Shown here: positions 50,193-59,215 of the stretch, piece by piece | How the letters are laid out: the number at the start of each line of letters is the position of its first letter | How positions within the stretch are numbered: the stretch's first letter is position 1 | From: Acidobacteriota bacterium | GTDB taxonomy: Bacteria > Acidobacteriota > Terriglobia > Bryobacterales > Bryobacteraceae | Length of the DNA: 62,372 bases | Reading direction: 5' to 3' | Assembly (NCBI GenBank): GCA_005808475.1 | Contig: SYLY01000393.1 | Coordinates: 1 to 62,372, forward strand | Program-made: the position numbers and the translations under genes | The notes under the pieces: generated by a model | Told to the model about the DNA's origin: nothing | What the model saw: only the letters and a program-made list of their open reading frames with translations | The model's database searches: none

Positions 50193-51612
50193 AACCGCCC
50201 TACCGCGCCGGGAGTTTCTGCGCCGGAGCTGCAATGGCATCGGCGGTCTGGCGCTGGCCACCATGCTCGCCGAGGACGCCGCGCGGGCCGCCGATCCGCT
50301 GGCGCCCAAGCCTCCTCACTTTGCCCGAAAGGCCAAGCACTGCATCTTTCTGTTCATGGCCGGTGGCGCGAGCCAGCTCGACACGTTCGACTACAAACCC
50401 CTGCTGGCCAAGTACGCGGGACAGCGCCTGCCGAAGACGCCGGGGCTTACGGGCGAGATCGAGGGATTTCTTTCCCATCCGCATCGCGCCATTCCGAGCC
50501 CGTTCGAGTTCCGCCGCGCGGGCCAGTCTGGCCGGTGGATGACGGCGCTGCTGCCGAAGCTGGCGGACCATGCCGACCGTCTCGCGTTCGTGCACGGCAT
50601 CAAGGTCGATAACAACAACCACGGTCCGGCGACGATGCACGTGAATACCGGCTCGCAGTTCCAGGGCCACGCATCGATCGGCTCATGGATCGCCTACGGC
50701 CTCGGCAGCCCCAACCGGAGCCTGCCAGCCTACGTGGTGCTGCAGGATCCCCGGGGAGCGCCGGTAAACGGCGCCGCGGTCTGGAGCGCCGGTTACCTGC
50801 CCGCCGCCTACCAGGGCACGCTATTCCGGTCGAAAGGGGCGCCGGTGCTCGACCTGGAACGCCCCCTCGGCGTTTCGCGTGAGCGGCAGCGCCAGGAGTT
50901 CGACTTACTCCAGGCGATCAACCGGGAACATCTGGCCACCCGCGCCGGCGACGAGCTCGAGGCCCGCATCGCCGCCTATGAACTCGCTTTCCGCGTGCAG
51001 GCCGAGGCGCCGGGAGTCGTCGACTTGTCCCGGGAGACCGCCGCGACCGGGAAGCTCTACGGCCTCGACAACCCGGTTACCGCGAGTTTCGGGCGGCAAT
51101 GTCTGCTTGCAAGGCGAATGGTGGAGAGCGGCGTCCGGCACGTGCTGTGCATCCACGGCGTCGAGATCGGCCGCTACAGTTGGGACGACCACGGGAACAT
51201 CGCCGAGCGCATACCCGCTCATCTGGCGGAAGTAGACACGCCGGTCGCCGGGCTGCTGACCGATCTCCAGAGCCGCGGGCTGCTCGACGAAACGCTGGTG
51301 GTCTGGGCATCGGAAATGGGCCGGACGCCGTTCATCAACGACCTCGAGTCCGCCAAGCCGGGCCGCGACCACAACCAATGGGGACTCACGGTTTGGATGG
51401 CGGGCGGCGGCGTCCAGGGGGGCGCCACGGCGGGCGACACCGGCGAGTTCGGCATCAAATCGGCAGGGGAACCGATTCCGATTCGGGATGTGCACGCAAC
51501 GATTCTCGACCTGCTCGGCTTGAGCGACCAGCGTTTGACCTATCTCCATGCGGGCCGCTATCGCCGGTTGACCGACATCGGCGGACAAGTGCTGCGGCAG
51601 ATGATCGCCTGA
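50182..51612 (+). CDS. DUF1501 protein with Tat signal (cassette C)
   Basis: 476 residues, overlapping the DUF1553 gene by 11 bases. Tat signal LPRREFLRRSCNGIGGLALA (R9-R10). The body is DUF1501: HCIFLFMAGGASQLDTFDYKP, AFVHGIKVDNNNHGPATM, SIGSWIAYGLGS, HVLCIHGVEIGRYSWDDHGN, LVVWASEMGRTP, RDHNQWGLTVWMAGGGVQGG and a terminal LLGL-type strand. Its alkaline-phosphatase-like Asp and His positions suggest a metal-dependent hydrolase (sulfatase/phosphatase clan), but no activity has been shown. Exported with the CxxCH protein. Confidence 0.92.
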   Translation: MSIETALPRREFLRRSCNGIGGLALATMLAEDAARAADPLAPKPPHFARKAKHCIFLFMAGGASQLDTFDYKPLLAKYAGQRLPKTPGLTGEIEGFLSHPHRAIPSPFEFRRAGQSGRWMTALLPKLADHADRLAFVHGIKVDNNNHGPATMHVNTGSQFQGHASIGSWIAYGLGSPNRSLPAYVVLQDPRGAPVNGAAVWSAGYLPAAYQGTLFRSKGAPVLDLERPLGVSRERQRQEFDLLQAINREHLATRAGDELEARIAAYELAFRVQAEAPGVVDLSRETAATGKLYGLDNPVTASFGRQCLLARRMVESGVRHVLCIHGVEIGRYSWDDHGNIAERIPAHLAEVDTPVAGLLTDLQSRGLLDETLVVWASEMGRTPFINDLESAKPGRDHNQWGLTVWMAGGGVQGGATAGDTGEFGIKSAGEPIPIRDVHATILDLLGLSDQRLTYLHAGRYRRLTDIGGQVLRQMIA

Positions 51613-52021
51613 ACCGGTGTCCGTTCAGCGGAAAATCGTGATCGAGTCCGGACCGATCCCGGATCACCTGGCGGGCGACGAAGTTCAGGACTCGATCGCG
51701 CCCGGCGAGCGGCAGCTTTGCCTTGGCCTCCCACTCGGCAGGCGCCTTGCCGCCTGTCCTCTTCGTAAAGCAGGCGCGGGGCTTGGCCTGTTCCGAGCAT
51801 TCCGCGGATCGCTTGCATGAGGTTGTCGAACATCTTTCTCAACTTATGCGCGAAACGCGGGCGGAATCGATCACAGGCGACGAGACCGAATCCGCCGCAT
51901 TGATGTGACATAATGGAGATTATCGGATGTGTACAAGACCTGCATTTTCAGCAGGTTGATGGCGTTGTTTCGGAGGCCATTCGCCAATGTCGCTTACGCT
52001 CCCGCCGTTTCGTTCCAAGAG
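51613..52021. other. Non-coding region with short degraded coding fragments
   Basis: 409 bases with no intact gene. On the minus strand two frames carry protein-like sequence (NLMQAIRGMLG in one, then LPLAGRDRVLNFVARQVIRD in another, around 51630-51830), broken by a frameshift and a stop. I could not identify the family. The region follows cassette C and begins a longer decayed stretch. Confidence 0.4.
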
Positions 52022-52796
52022 CTACCGCATCGCGTCTGCACGTGACAGAACACGATCTGGCTGTTTTTTACACACATCCTTGCCGCCTACCGTGTACACG
52101 CCGTTCGGGCTACCGGCGCCGGAGACGCACACATACACCCCGTCCGGGAAGGACGGTTCCGTGGCGATGCAGCCGATTGGTGACAAGCCCGTCTGCAAAG
52201 TGATCGTCGCGCGCCAACTGGCGCTCTCATCGCCAGACTTCCAGACCGCTGCGCCGTCACCATGGAACATCTGCGTGGGCGTGCCGCGGTTGATGTCGAA
52301 AGCCCGCGTGTTGCCTGGCAGCGGCGCGGCCAGTTTCACCCACCCCTCGCCTCCGTCCCGAGACTTGTAGATTGCCCTATCGATGCGCAGGTAGAGCGCT
52401 CCATTGTTCGCCACCAGCAGGTAGCTTTGGGTCACCGGCCAGAGTCTGGCAGGCCGGCATTGGCCTTCCGCCAAGTCAGTCCGGCGTTGATGCTCTTCCA
52501 CAGCGCGCCCTCTTCCGGCGATGGGCAAGGTAAAGCGTGGAGTCGTTCAACGGATCGACCGCGAAGGCGGCGAACGGCGGTTGCCCGGCGCCGGCTTCGG
52601 TTACATAAACGGGATTCCAGGTGGCGCCGTCGTCGATGCTCTTGAAGTAGCCCGGTCCGGTGGTGGCGTAGAGCGTGCGGCCGCTGACGCCAGAGCCGAT
52701 GATCTCGCCTTGGAACGGCACGGTGGCCGGGGCCTGGCCGAGAAGTCCCAGGGCGGCGCAGGCCAGCAGCGTAAGGAACCGGGCGCAGGTGGGCAT
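52022..52796 (-). pseudogene. Frameshifted secreted Asp-box propeller gene
   Basis: A signal peptide (MPTCARFLTLLACAALGLLG) and start at 52796 open a propeller that is split over three frames. Asp-box sequence appears in each: KSIDDGATW in the first (to about 52525), KSINAGLTW in the second (about 52520-52445), KSRDGGEGW and WKSGDESASW in the third (to the stop at 52022). At least two frameshifts are therefore needed, near 52520 and 52445. The promoter GCGCCATAAT 6 nt before the start is intact. Gene decay is the simplest reading; read errors are the alternative. Confidence 0.72.
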
Positions 52797-52802
52797 ACCC
52801 GC

Positions 52803-52808
52803 ATTATG
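52803..52808 (-). promoter_or_regulatory. CATAAT -10 element, 6 nt from the pseudogene ATG
   Basis: Minus strand GCGCCATAAT-N6-ATG, the same sequence and spacing as before the 33900 gene. It indicates that the decayed gene once had a normal leaderless-type promoter. Confidence 0.45.
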
Positions 52809-52906
52809 GCGCAGTCCTGAGGTTCCTCGCCCGCTCAGGGCACTGGCCGTCGTTCGAAATGGACGCCCTTGGATCTAACAAGAGGGTCATCTTCAGGCCG
52901 GGGCTT

Positions 52907-52978
52907 CGAACATACCGCCGCGGAACGGGCCGCCGGCGTTGGTAAGCGGGTTGTTGAAGCGCCTGAAGCGCCTGTTTC
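52907..52978 (-). pseudogene. Possible C-terminal remnant of a TonB-receptor-like gene
   Basis: On the minus strand one frame reads FRRFNNPLTNAGGPFRGG before a stop, and the surrounding sequence has no gene. The wording resembles the end of Oar-like TonB receptors (an FN-NP-type strand), but the match is short and judged by eye. Confidence 0.25.
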
Positions 52979-53039
52979 GCGGTGATATCATCCCGGTGTC
53001 CCGATGCCGGGACGAAAGACGCTTTAACGGCTAGGGAAC

Positions 53040-53044
53040 AGGAG
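53040..53044 (+). promoter_or_regulatory. Shine-Dalgarno AGGAG of the decayed propeller gene
   Basis: AGGAG lies 6 nt before the ATG at 53051, a standard ribosome-binding site in front of a gene that is otherwise frameshifted. A 6-bp stem GTCCCG-ATGC-CGGGAC lies upstream at 52998-53013. Confidence 0.4.
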
Positions 53045-53050
53045 CACCCA

Positions 53051-53816
53051 ATGCAGGGTCAAACAGCAGAGCGTTTTCTTTGGGCGGTTTTGACGGCCGG
53101 AGGATTCCAGGGACTCTTCGGCCAAATGCTGTACGTCGCGAACAACGGCGAGCGGACCATCTTGTCCTATATCTACGATCAGGACAACGGTAGCCTTGGC
53201 GAGATCCGGCCGCGCGTGGCGCCCGCGGGAACCCCTTCGTCCGTCGCTATCCATCCGAACGCAAAGTTCGTCTTCGTGACCACGGCAGGCCCCCCGGCCT
53301 TGACCGGCTACCGATCGACCCGGGAACCGGTCACTTGGCCCAGGTGAGTAACACGCCACTGGCGGGCGGCAGCAATCCGCGGCAAGTGGTGATCGACCCC
53401 GGCGGGAAGTTCGCCGTGGCCGCCCATCCCGGGGCGCCGAACCTGTCCGTCTATTGCGATGCTGCACGGTTACACCCGGATCGCCAGCCGTGGAGCTCTT
53501 TGACGTCCCGGTCGATCGAACGCCCGCACAGCGCCTGAACGCGCGACCAGCGCTCAACCTCAGCGGTCCAGGTGGGCGGGTCCAGTTGCCCGCGCCTCGT
53601 TATCAGTACAGCGTGGCCGGAAGTGATGTCTTCACACCCGGAGACTACACGGTGGACAACGGAGCGGGGCCATCACCCTGCCGCCTCCCGAGAAATGGAC
53701 CAATCAGGACGCGATCAGCTCCCCTGACCAGCGCCGGCCGGTTCGCCGCCACCGGGCTGGACTTCGGACTCTTCACCTACGAACAGGGCCCCTTCAACTT
53801 GGTCTCTTTCAGGTAA
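53051..53816 (+). pseudogene. Frameshifted lactonase-type propeller with a C-terminal Acidobacteria-type domain
   Basis: The start at 53051 has a good AGGAG. The first frame reads MLYVANNGERTILSYIYDQD and VAIHPNAKFVFV, typical of YVTN/6-phosphogluconolactonase propellers. The chain continues in another frame (NTPLAGGSNPRQVVIDPGGK, about 53340-53455), then in a third (DVFTPGDYTVDNG, about 53450-53660), and finally a fourth segment (ITLPPPEKWTNQDAISSP, about 53667-53720) resembling the C-terminal domain of Solibacter secreted proteins. At least three frameshifts are needed. No intact product is possible. Confidence 0.68.
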
Positions 53817-54121
53817 ACGACCCGAATAACCTATGTGAAGGGATCGCTCACCGGCGCCTGGAGTATCACCTGGATCGTGGGCGATCCCAAAGCCGGTCGC
53901 GGATGGCCGCGCACACCGATGGGGAGTGAGCAGTCGCGATAGCGAACCATGGCGCGTATGCCGCAACCCGGCACGCAGGCGGCGACGCGTTCGTTACCGG
54001 CGGCCGTGCCAACGGCGGTCCCTCCCAATTACGATGCGAACAGTTCGCTGATCTCGCTGCCGCCGAAGGCGCTGCCGCGGCGGAAGCGCGTGCGCGTTTG
54101 TGAGAATGCTCCCTGTGGTGA
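53817..54121. other. Intergenic remnant region with a relic of a DUF1501 C-terminus
   Basis: 305 bases without an intact gene. At 54029-54065 (minus strand) the sequence encodes GGSEISELFAS and a stop, close to the last residues of the intact DUF1501 gene (GSTEIGELFA), and the bases past its stop are similar too. It is therefore a relic of a cassette D-type junction (see repeats). The rest shows nothing recognisable. Confidence 0.5.
54019..54066. repeat. Copy 1 of the DUF1501 3'-end repeat
   Basis: About 36 aligned bases here differ from copy 2 (57735-57790) at about five positions, and both are preceded by CCCTCCCA(A/G)TT. The two copies have the same orientation and flank the TonB receptor gene. 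Confidence 0.6.
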
Positions 54122-57100
54122 TCAAAACTGGAAGCGCGCCACGATCTGCCCATTGCGGGGCTGGCCGGCATTATTCTGGTTCACGAATCCGAAGCCGCCG
54201 GTCAGCCTGCCGCGCGAATCGCGCGTGGTGGTAGCGGTCGGGCTGCCTACGTTCGGCGCCGGCAGAATGGTCCGGTTGAACACGTTGAAAAACTCCGCCC
54301 GGATTGAGAGCACTCGGCCTTCCCCGACCCGGAAGTTGCGGCCGACGCCCAACTGTTCGTCCGCGGTCACCGGACCGCGGAAGTCCTGGTAGCCCGCGGC
54401 GGAGACGCCAAACTGCCCCGCGGGCGCCTCCGCCCAAGCCTTGGGGTTGAGAACCAAGTCGGCGTTCGGGTCAATACACCCGCACCCGAGATCCTTCAGA
54501 TACAGGTTCTCGCCGGCCACCCGGTTTTGTACGGTGCCGCCGCGAAACGTCTGAGCGTTAATACCGTTGGCGGAGTTGGGAATGGCCAGCGGAATGCCGC
54601 TCGAATAGCGTACCAGTCCGGAGATGGTCCAGCCGCTTGCCACGGCATGCCTTAACTTGCGGTTGCCCCATTTTTGCATTTCGTAGTTGAAGCCGGTTAC
54701 GAACACCAAGGGTGTTCCGGAGGCATCCAGGCGCTTCTGGTTGACGCGATTGACCGGATCGTTAAACGGAGCTGTCCGCGAGAGCTCTTTCTGCCAGGTG
54801 ATGGCCGCGGTGAAGTCCAGACCATGAGAGTAACGTTTGGTTACTTTGGTCTGAAGCGAGTCGTACCAGGAATTGCCCAGGGACGCGTTGCGCGCCGTCA
54901 GGGGGCTGTTGAATTGCGGATAGGGACGCAGCGCCTGCGCCAGGCTTGCATTGGCCGGGAAGCCGGCGTAGGGCGGACGGAATCCTCGCGCCACCACGGC
55001 GGGGGCCGTGATAGTGGAAGTCAACAACGTCCGGTCCGCCGCATTGGCCCGGTTCAAACCGGCGGATGCGAGCCGCTCGTCGGTAAGAACATTGGGGAAC
55101 TGGAGTGCACCGCCGTCCAGCCAGACTCCCCGATTGCCGACATACGCGGTTTCCACCAGGAGGTTGCGGACCACCTCGCGCTGCACTCCTATGCTCCATT
55201 GGTTGACTCTCGGCGGACGCCCCCAACTCTGGTCGATGACGACGGGCGGAGCGCCCAGTTGCCCCCTCAGGGGGAGCAGGCCCGGGTCCAAGCTCGTTCT
55301 ATACAAGTCGGAGACGCTGTAGCGGAGGCCGTCTCTCAGACGGACGGCGGCTTCCCCAGCGCCGGGGTTAGCCCAGGTAACCGCGTCGAAGCCGACGCCG
55401 TACCAGGCGTTATTGGTGATCAAGTTATAAGTCGAAACGTTGCCGTAGGTCACGCCCCAGCCCGCGCGCAACACGGTCTTGGAGTCCAACTGATAGGCCA
55501 TGCCGAGGCGCGGTCCCACGGCGTACGGGTATTTGCCGGCAAACTCGCAATTGCAGCGGCCCTGACCGTATCCTTCATAGATCAACGCACCGGGCAAACC
55601 GCCGGCGCTCGGGTTCGGTGTCTCGAATCCCAGGGTACTGGCGCGCCGCCAGATTTCGTGCCCCGCACTCATATAATCCCAGCGCAGGCCATAGTCGAGC
55701 GTCAACTTGCGCGTCACTTTCCACGTGTCCTGCAAGTACAATCCCCAGGAAGTCCGGCGCCACTGCGGATCCTGAACGGCGTTGACGCTGGCGCTGCTGA
55801 CTTGACCTAACAGGAAGCTGGCGTAGGCATGTCCCACTCCGGTGCCACCCGGAAGGTTTTGCCCGGTCTGCGCGAGAGCGGGCAAACCCGTCTGAGCCGG
55901 GGAAAACACCAGGTTGCCAGTGGCGCCTCGAAGATTTCGATCGGTCCAAATATCGACGCGCATCTCGCCGCCAATCTTGATCGTGTGATTATTGCGCACG
56001 TGCATTAGACTGGCGACCGAAGTCCACTTGTCGTTGTAATAACGGTTCGCGCTCGAGGGTCCCATGCCGAGGTTCATTCCGCCGAAGTTCCCGGAACTCA
56101 GCCCCGTGATGTTGGGAAACCCAAGCCCGGTCGCGCTGCCCACGAAACCGATGCCCTTGGCCGCATCGTAAGAGAGAACGTCCGGCGCGGCGCTATCCGG
56201 ATTGAGGTACCGCAGGAAACCCGAACCCAGGTGCAGCAGCAAGGTCGGCGTCATGGACCGGTTGAAGTTCAGACGCACCGTGTCGGAGTAAATGGCCTGA
56301 TAGCGGGTGGCGGTGATCGGTATGGGCAGGCTGTCGAAGCCGCTCTTGAGGTCCGTTTTCAGGCGCCCATAATAGAACGAGACTTTGTCCTTCGGGTCGA
56401 ACTGGTGGTCGATCTTGACAGCGGGCGCCGATTGCAGTTTGGCGTAGGTTCCATCTTGCGCCCAGTTGTTGACCAAATTCGTGTTGATGGGGCTGGGAAT
56501 GAGAGCCTGAATCCTGACGGCTACCGGGTCCAGCCGAGCCGCCGGGATGCGGTTCCCAGGAAACGGATCCCGGTACACCGCGCCGTTGACAGTGGAGTTG
56601 GTCAGCGGGTCGTAAATCGCATTTTCCATGATCGGACGCCCCAGGCCGTCGGCGCCCAGATTGCGGCCCGTCAGCGCCGAGCTGAAATCTCCCGTGCGAT
56701 AGGCCGCGGCCGGGACCGTCTGAAGGATGCCCGTGCCGGCAATTCGATTGCGAAATACCTCCCAATTGAAAAAGAAGAAAGTCTTGTTCCTGCCATTGTA
56801 GAGTTTCGGGATGAAGACCGGACCGCCGAAGGTACCTCCGAAGTCATGCTTGCGCGACGTGGGCCGCACGTGCGTGAACGCGGTCTTCGCCGTGAAAGCC
56901 TCGTTAACGAAATATTCGTAGACGGAGCCGTGGGGGGTGTTAGTGCCGGAGCGTATGGTGAAATTGAAGATACCGCTGAGCGCCTGGCCGTATTCCGCGG
57001 CGTAGTTGGACGTTTGCATCGTAAACTCTTCAATCGCCTCAACCGACGCCTGGGTCTCATCGACGCGCGCTCCAGTGCTGTTGCTGGTGGTGTCCTGACC

Positions 57101-57688
57101 GTCGATCAGAATGCGGAACGCAGGATTGCCGCCCCCACCAAACCCGTTGAACCGGGCGCGAGTACCAACGCCGGAAACACCCGGCGACAAAATCAAAAAC
57201 GTCATCTGGCTGCGGATGGCGCCACTGGCCCCGGCTCCGCCGCCAAAATTGAGCGGCAGCCGGTTGATGCGGTCGCCGCTGACATTTATGCTGTTTTCGG
57301 CGTTTTCGGTGCGCAGCATCGGCGCCTCCGCGCTGACCGTGATCGATTCCGAAGTCTCACCCACCTTCAGCTCCAGGTCCAGACGCACGGTGAGGGCCAC
57401 TTGCACCTGGATATTCTTCCGCACCGATTTGTTGAAACCCGGCGCCGAAACCGTCAGCTCATACGCGCCCGCCGGGATCGAGGCCAAGGTGAAATTGCCG
57501 GTGCCGGTGGTCACCGTTGTAAACTCGGCTCCGGTCGCCGAATTCCTCAAGCTAACGCCGGCTTGGGTCACGACCGCGCCCAAGGAGTCGGCCACGGTTC
57601 CCGTAACGGCGCCGCGGTCACTTTGAGCGAACAAGCCGGTTGCCAGCGAACAGAACGCCAATCCAGTTGTAATTTTGAGTATCGACAT
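54122..57688 (-). CDS. Oar-like TonB-dependent outer-membrane receptor
   Basis: 1188 residues, signal peptide MSILKITTGLAFCSLATGLFA. N-terminal carboxypeptidase-regulatory-like domain (about 25-110; GAVTGTVADSLGAVV, GAYELTVSAPGF), then a plug (about 115-260; LRTENAENSINVSGDRIN, SQMTFLILSPGVSGVG, FRILIDGQDTTSNS) and a very large barrel with many aromatic strands, ending in ARFQF. This is the Oar/TonB_C type that Acidobacteria use to take up oligosaccharides or other ligands. Shine-Dalgarno-like GGGAG precedes the ATG by 10 nt. It lies 63 bases after the DUF1501 stop on the same strand, so it is probably co-transcribed with cassette D. Ligand unknown. Confidence 0.9.
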   Translation of the reverse strand: MSILKITTGLAFCSLATGLFAQSDRGAVTGTVADSLGAVVTQAGVSLRNSATGAEFTTVTTGTGNFTLASIPAGAYELTVSAPGFNKSVRKNIQVQVALTVRLDLELKVGETSESITVSAEAPMLRTENAENSINVSGDRINRLPLNFGGGAGASGAIRSQMTFLILSPGVSGVGTRARFNGFGGGGNPAFRILIDGQDTTSNSTGARVDETQASVEAIEEFTMQTSNYAAEYGQALSGIFNFTIRSGTNTPHGSVYEYFVNEAFTAKTAFTHVRPTSRKHDFGGTFGGPVFIPKLYNGRNKTFFFFNWEVFRNRIAGTGILQTVPAAAYRTGDFSSALTGRNLGADGLGRPIMENAIYDPLTNSTVNGAVYRDPFPGNRIPAARLDPVAVRIQALIPSPINTNLVNNWAQDGTYAKLQSAPAVKIDHQFDPKDKVSFYYGRLKTDLKSGFDSLPIPITATRYQAIYSDTVRLNFNRSMTPTLLLHLGSGFLRYLNPDSAAPDVLSYDAAKGIGFVGSATGLGFPNITGLSSGNFGGMNLGMGPSSANRYYNDKWTSVASLMHVRNNHTIKIGGEMRVDIWTDRNLRGATGNLVFSPAQTGLPALAQTGQNLPGGTGVGHAYASFLLGQVSSASVNAVQDPQWRRTSWGLYLQDTWKVTRKLTLDYGLRWDYMSAGHEIWRRASTLGFETPNPSAGGLPGALIYEGYGQGRCNCEFAGKYPYAVGPRLGMAYQLDSKTVLRAGWGVTYGNVSTYNLITNNAWYGVGFDAVTWANPGAGEAAVRLRDGLRYSVSDLYRTSLDPGLLPLRGQLGAPPVVIDQSWGRPPRVNQWSIGVQREVVRNLLVETAYVGNRGVWLDGGALQFPNVLTDERLASAGLNRANAADRTLLTSTITAPAVVARGFRPPYAGFPANASLAQALRPYPQFNSPLTARNASLGNSWYDSLQTKVTKRYSHGLDFTAAITWQKELSRTAPFNDPVNRVNQKRLDASGTPLVFVTGFNYEMQKWGNRKLRHAVASGWTISGLVRYSSGIPLAIPNSANGINAQTFRGGTVQNRVAGENLYLKDLGCGCIDPNADLVLNPKAWAEAPAGQFGVSAAGYQDFRGPVTADEQLGVGRNFRVGEGRVLSIRAEFFNVFNRTILPAPNVGSPTATTTRDSRGRLTGGFGFVNQNNAGQPRNGQIVARFQF

Positions 57689-57751
57689 GACTCTTAACTC
57701 CCAGAAACCCCGGGTGGAACTGGGTCCCTCCCAATTGGGCCCTCCCAGTTA
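57689..57751. other. Gap between DUF1501 and TonB genes with a 14-bp tandem repeat
   Basis: 63 bases with no terminator-like stem. Two adjacent 14-base units (CCCTCCCAATTGGG and CCCTCCCAGTTACT, 57726-57753) form a tandem repeat, the first containing the palindrome CCCAATTGGG. The relic at 54019 has only one unit. Confidence 0.5.
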
Positions 57752-57790
57752 CTATGCGAACAGTTCGCCGATCTCGGTGCTGCCGATGAA
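57735..57790. repeat. Copy 2 of the DUF1501 3'-end repeat
   Basis: Intact copy that encodes the end of the DUF1501 protein (GSTEIGELFA, stop at 57752-57754) and its 3' flank. Copy 1 is at 54019-54066. Confidence 0.6.
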
Positions 57791-59215
57791 ATTGGTGCCC
57801 GACATCGGCTCCACATACATAAAGTCCCGGCCCGACGGAGTACCGCTGAGGGATTTCGTCCAATCGATCCCCAGCACGGAGTAAATGGTAGCCGTTACGT
57901 CCTCTGGAAAGATGGCGCGATTCTTATGCCAGTCGAACCGGGTTATTTTGCCGGCCTGCTCGTCGGTGGCGCCAATGACCCGGCCAGGATGCTTCACGCC
58001 GCCGCCCGCAAATGCTCCGCATCGCACCGGCGCCCAATGATCGCGTCCGTCAATGCCATTGAGCGGTCCGGGCGTGCGCCCGAACTCGCCGGCCGCCACG
58101 ACGAAAGTCTTTTCGAGGAGCGAAGACCGGCCGTCGCGGCTCTTGGTCTGCTGGAGGTCCCGGATCAGACTCGAGAAACCCTGGTCGAATTGCCGGCACA
58201 AGGCGTAGATTCCGCTCGGCCCCTTGGGGGGACCACCGGGGACCACTTCTTCCCCGCGCCCTGCTCCGTAGATATAGCCGTGATGATCCCAGCCGCCCTG
58301 ATTGAGCAGAATGTAACGGGCGCCGGCATCGGCCTTCACCATGTTACGCGCCACGAGGCAGGCATCGCCGAAGGGGTTCGACCCGTATCGCGTGCGCTCT
58401 TCGGCGCCCAGTTCGAAAATCTTTCCAATCGCGGGAGACTTCAGCATGCGATGAGCATTGCGCGTGAATGATTCCCACTCCAGGAAGCGCTTGGGCGCCG
58501 AGGCCGCATCGGTCTTCCTCGAAGTGTCGAAGGTCTCGAGGAACTCCATGCGCCGGTCGTAACGGCCTTGATATTCGCCGGGCAACACGAACGGCACATC
58601 GAGCCCGTTGCGTATGTCCATCGCAAGCGGCGCCGCGACGCTGTCGAGAAAGCCTTCGGTCAGCAGAAACCCGTTCTGCCCGGTGGCCGGAAAGTTCAAC
58701 GAAACGAATGGCGGCAGAAAATCGCCCGGCTTGGCCTTATCTTTGAGTTCGTAGGCGATCACCGACCCGATCGATGGCATTTCCTTCGCGCGGGCCGAGC
58801 TGAAGCCGTGCCCTACCTGCTGCCAGTACTGGGCGAGATTGTGAGTCGATTCCCAGGCGCCCATGGAGCGGACGATCACCAGGTCGTCCAGCACCCCGGC
58901 GGTCCGCGGCAACAGGCCGTACGGCCACTTCAGCCCGTGTTTGGTGGTCCGCGCATCGAGGTTGGCCGGCGTGCTCTTCTGCTCCTTCAAGTCGAAGGTG
59001 TCCATCTGAGACGGACCGCCGACCATGTTCACGAAGATCACGCACTCGGCGGTGCCGCGCGGCTTCACCTTCTCCGCCGCCGTGGCCCTGAGGGGCGCGG
59101 CGAGTTGGGTGAGCCATCCGCCAGTGACGTCAAGAGCCCCGAGTTGAAACAACTTCCGGCGAGTAAGAACCGGAAGGCGGCTGGCGGCGGCCGGTAGTGT
59201 CATGTTGGAGTTCAC
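57752..59215 (-). CDS. DUF1501 protein with Tat signal (cassette D)
   Basis: 487 residues from GTG 59215, which overlaps the upstream stop as GTGA like two other couplings in the window; ATG 59203 is an alternative, four codons later. Tat signal LTRRKLFQLGALDV (R19-R20). The body is DUF1501: AECVIFVNMVGGPSQMDTFDLK, DDLVIVRSMGAWESTHN, PSIGSVIAYEL, ARYILLNQGGWDHHGY, VVAAGEFGRTPGPL, RDHWAPVRCGAFAGGGVKHPG and DVTATIYSVLGID. Compared with cassette C it shares the GxSQxDTFD and EFGRTP blocks. Exported, function unknown. Confidence 0.9.
   Translation of the reverse strand: MNSNMTLPAAASRLPVLTRRKLFQLGALDVTGGWLTQLAAPLRATAAEKVKPRGTAECVIFVNMVGGPSQMDTFDLKEQKSTPANLDARTTKHGLKWPYGLLPRTAGVLDDLVIVRSMGAWESTHNLAQYWQQVGHGFSSARAKEMPSIGSVIAYELKDKAKPGDFLPPFVSLNFPATGQNGFLLTEGFLDSVAAPLAMDIRNGLDVPFVLPGEYQGRYDRRMEFLETFDTSRKTDAASAPKRFLEWESFTRNAHRMLKSPAIGKIFELGAEERTRYGSNPFGDACLVARNMVKADAGARYILLNQGGWDHHGYIYGAGRGEEVVPGGPPKGPSGIYALCRQFDQGFSSLIRDLQQTKSRDGRSSLLEKTFVVAAGEFGRTPGPLNGIDGRDHWAPVRCGAFAGGGVKHPGRVIGATDEQAGKITRFDWHKNRAIFPEDVTATIYSVLGIDWTKSLSGTPSGRDFMYVEPMSGTNFIGSTEIGELFA

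Noticed and set aside
51613..51911. Possible transposase remnant
   Set aside because: No DDE or recombinase motif, no inverted terminal repeats or target duplications visible; the fragments stay unassigned.
52985..53050. Possible GEMM-like riboswitch fragment (GGGACGAAAGACGC) upstream of the decayed propeller
   Set aside because: Only a few bases resemble the conserved core and no matching second stem is seen; a plain 6-bp hairpin explains it.
54019..57790. The TonB gene as a composite mobile element flanked by direct repeats
   Set aside because: The repeats encode a DUF1501 protein end, with no transposase between them; duplication of a junction fits better.
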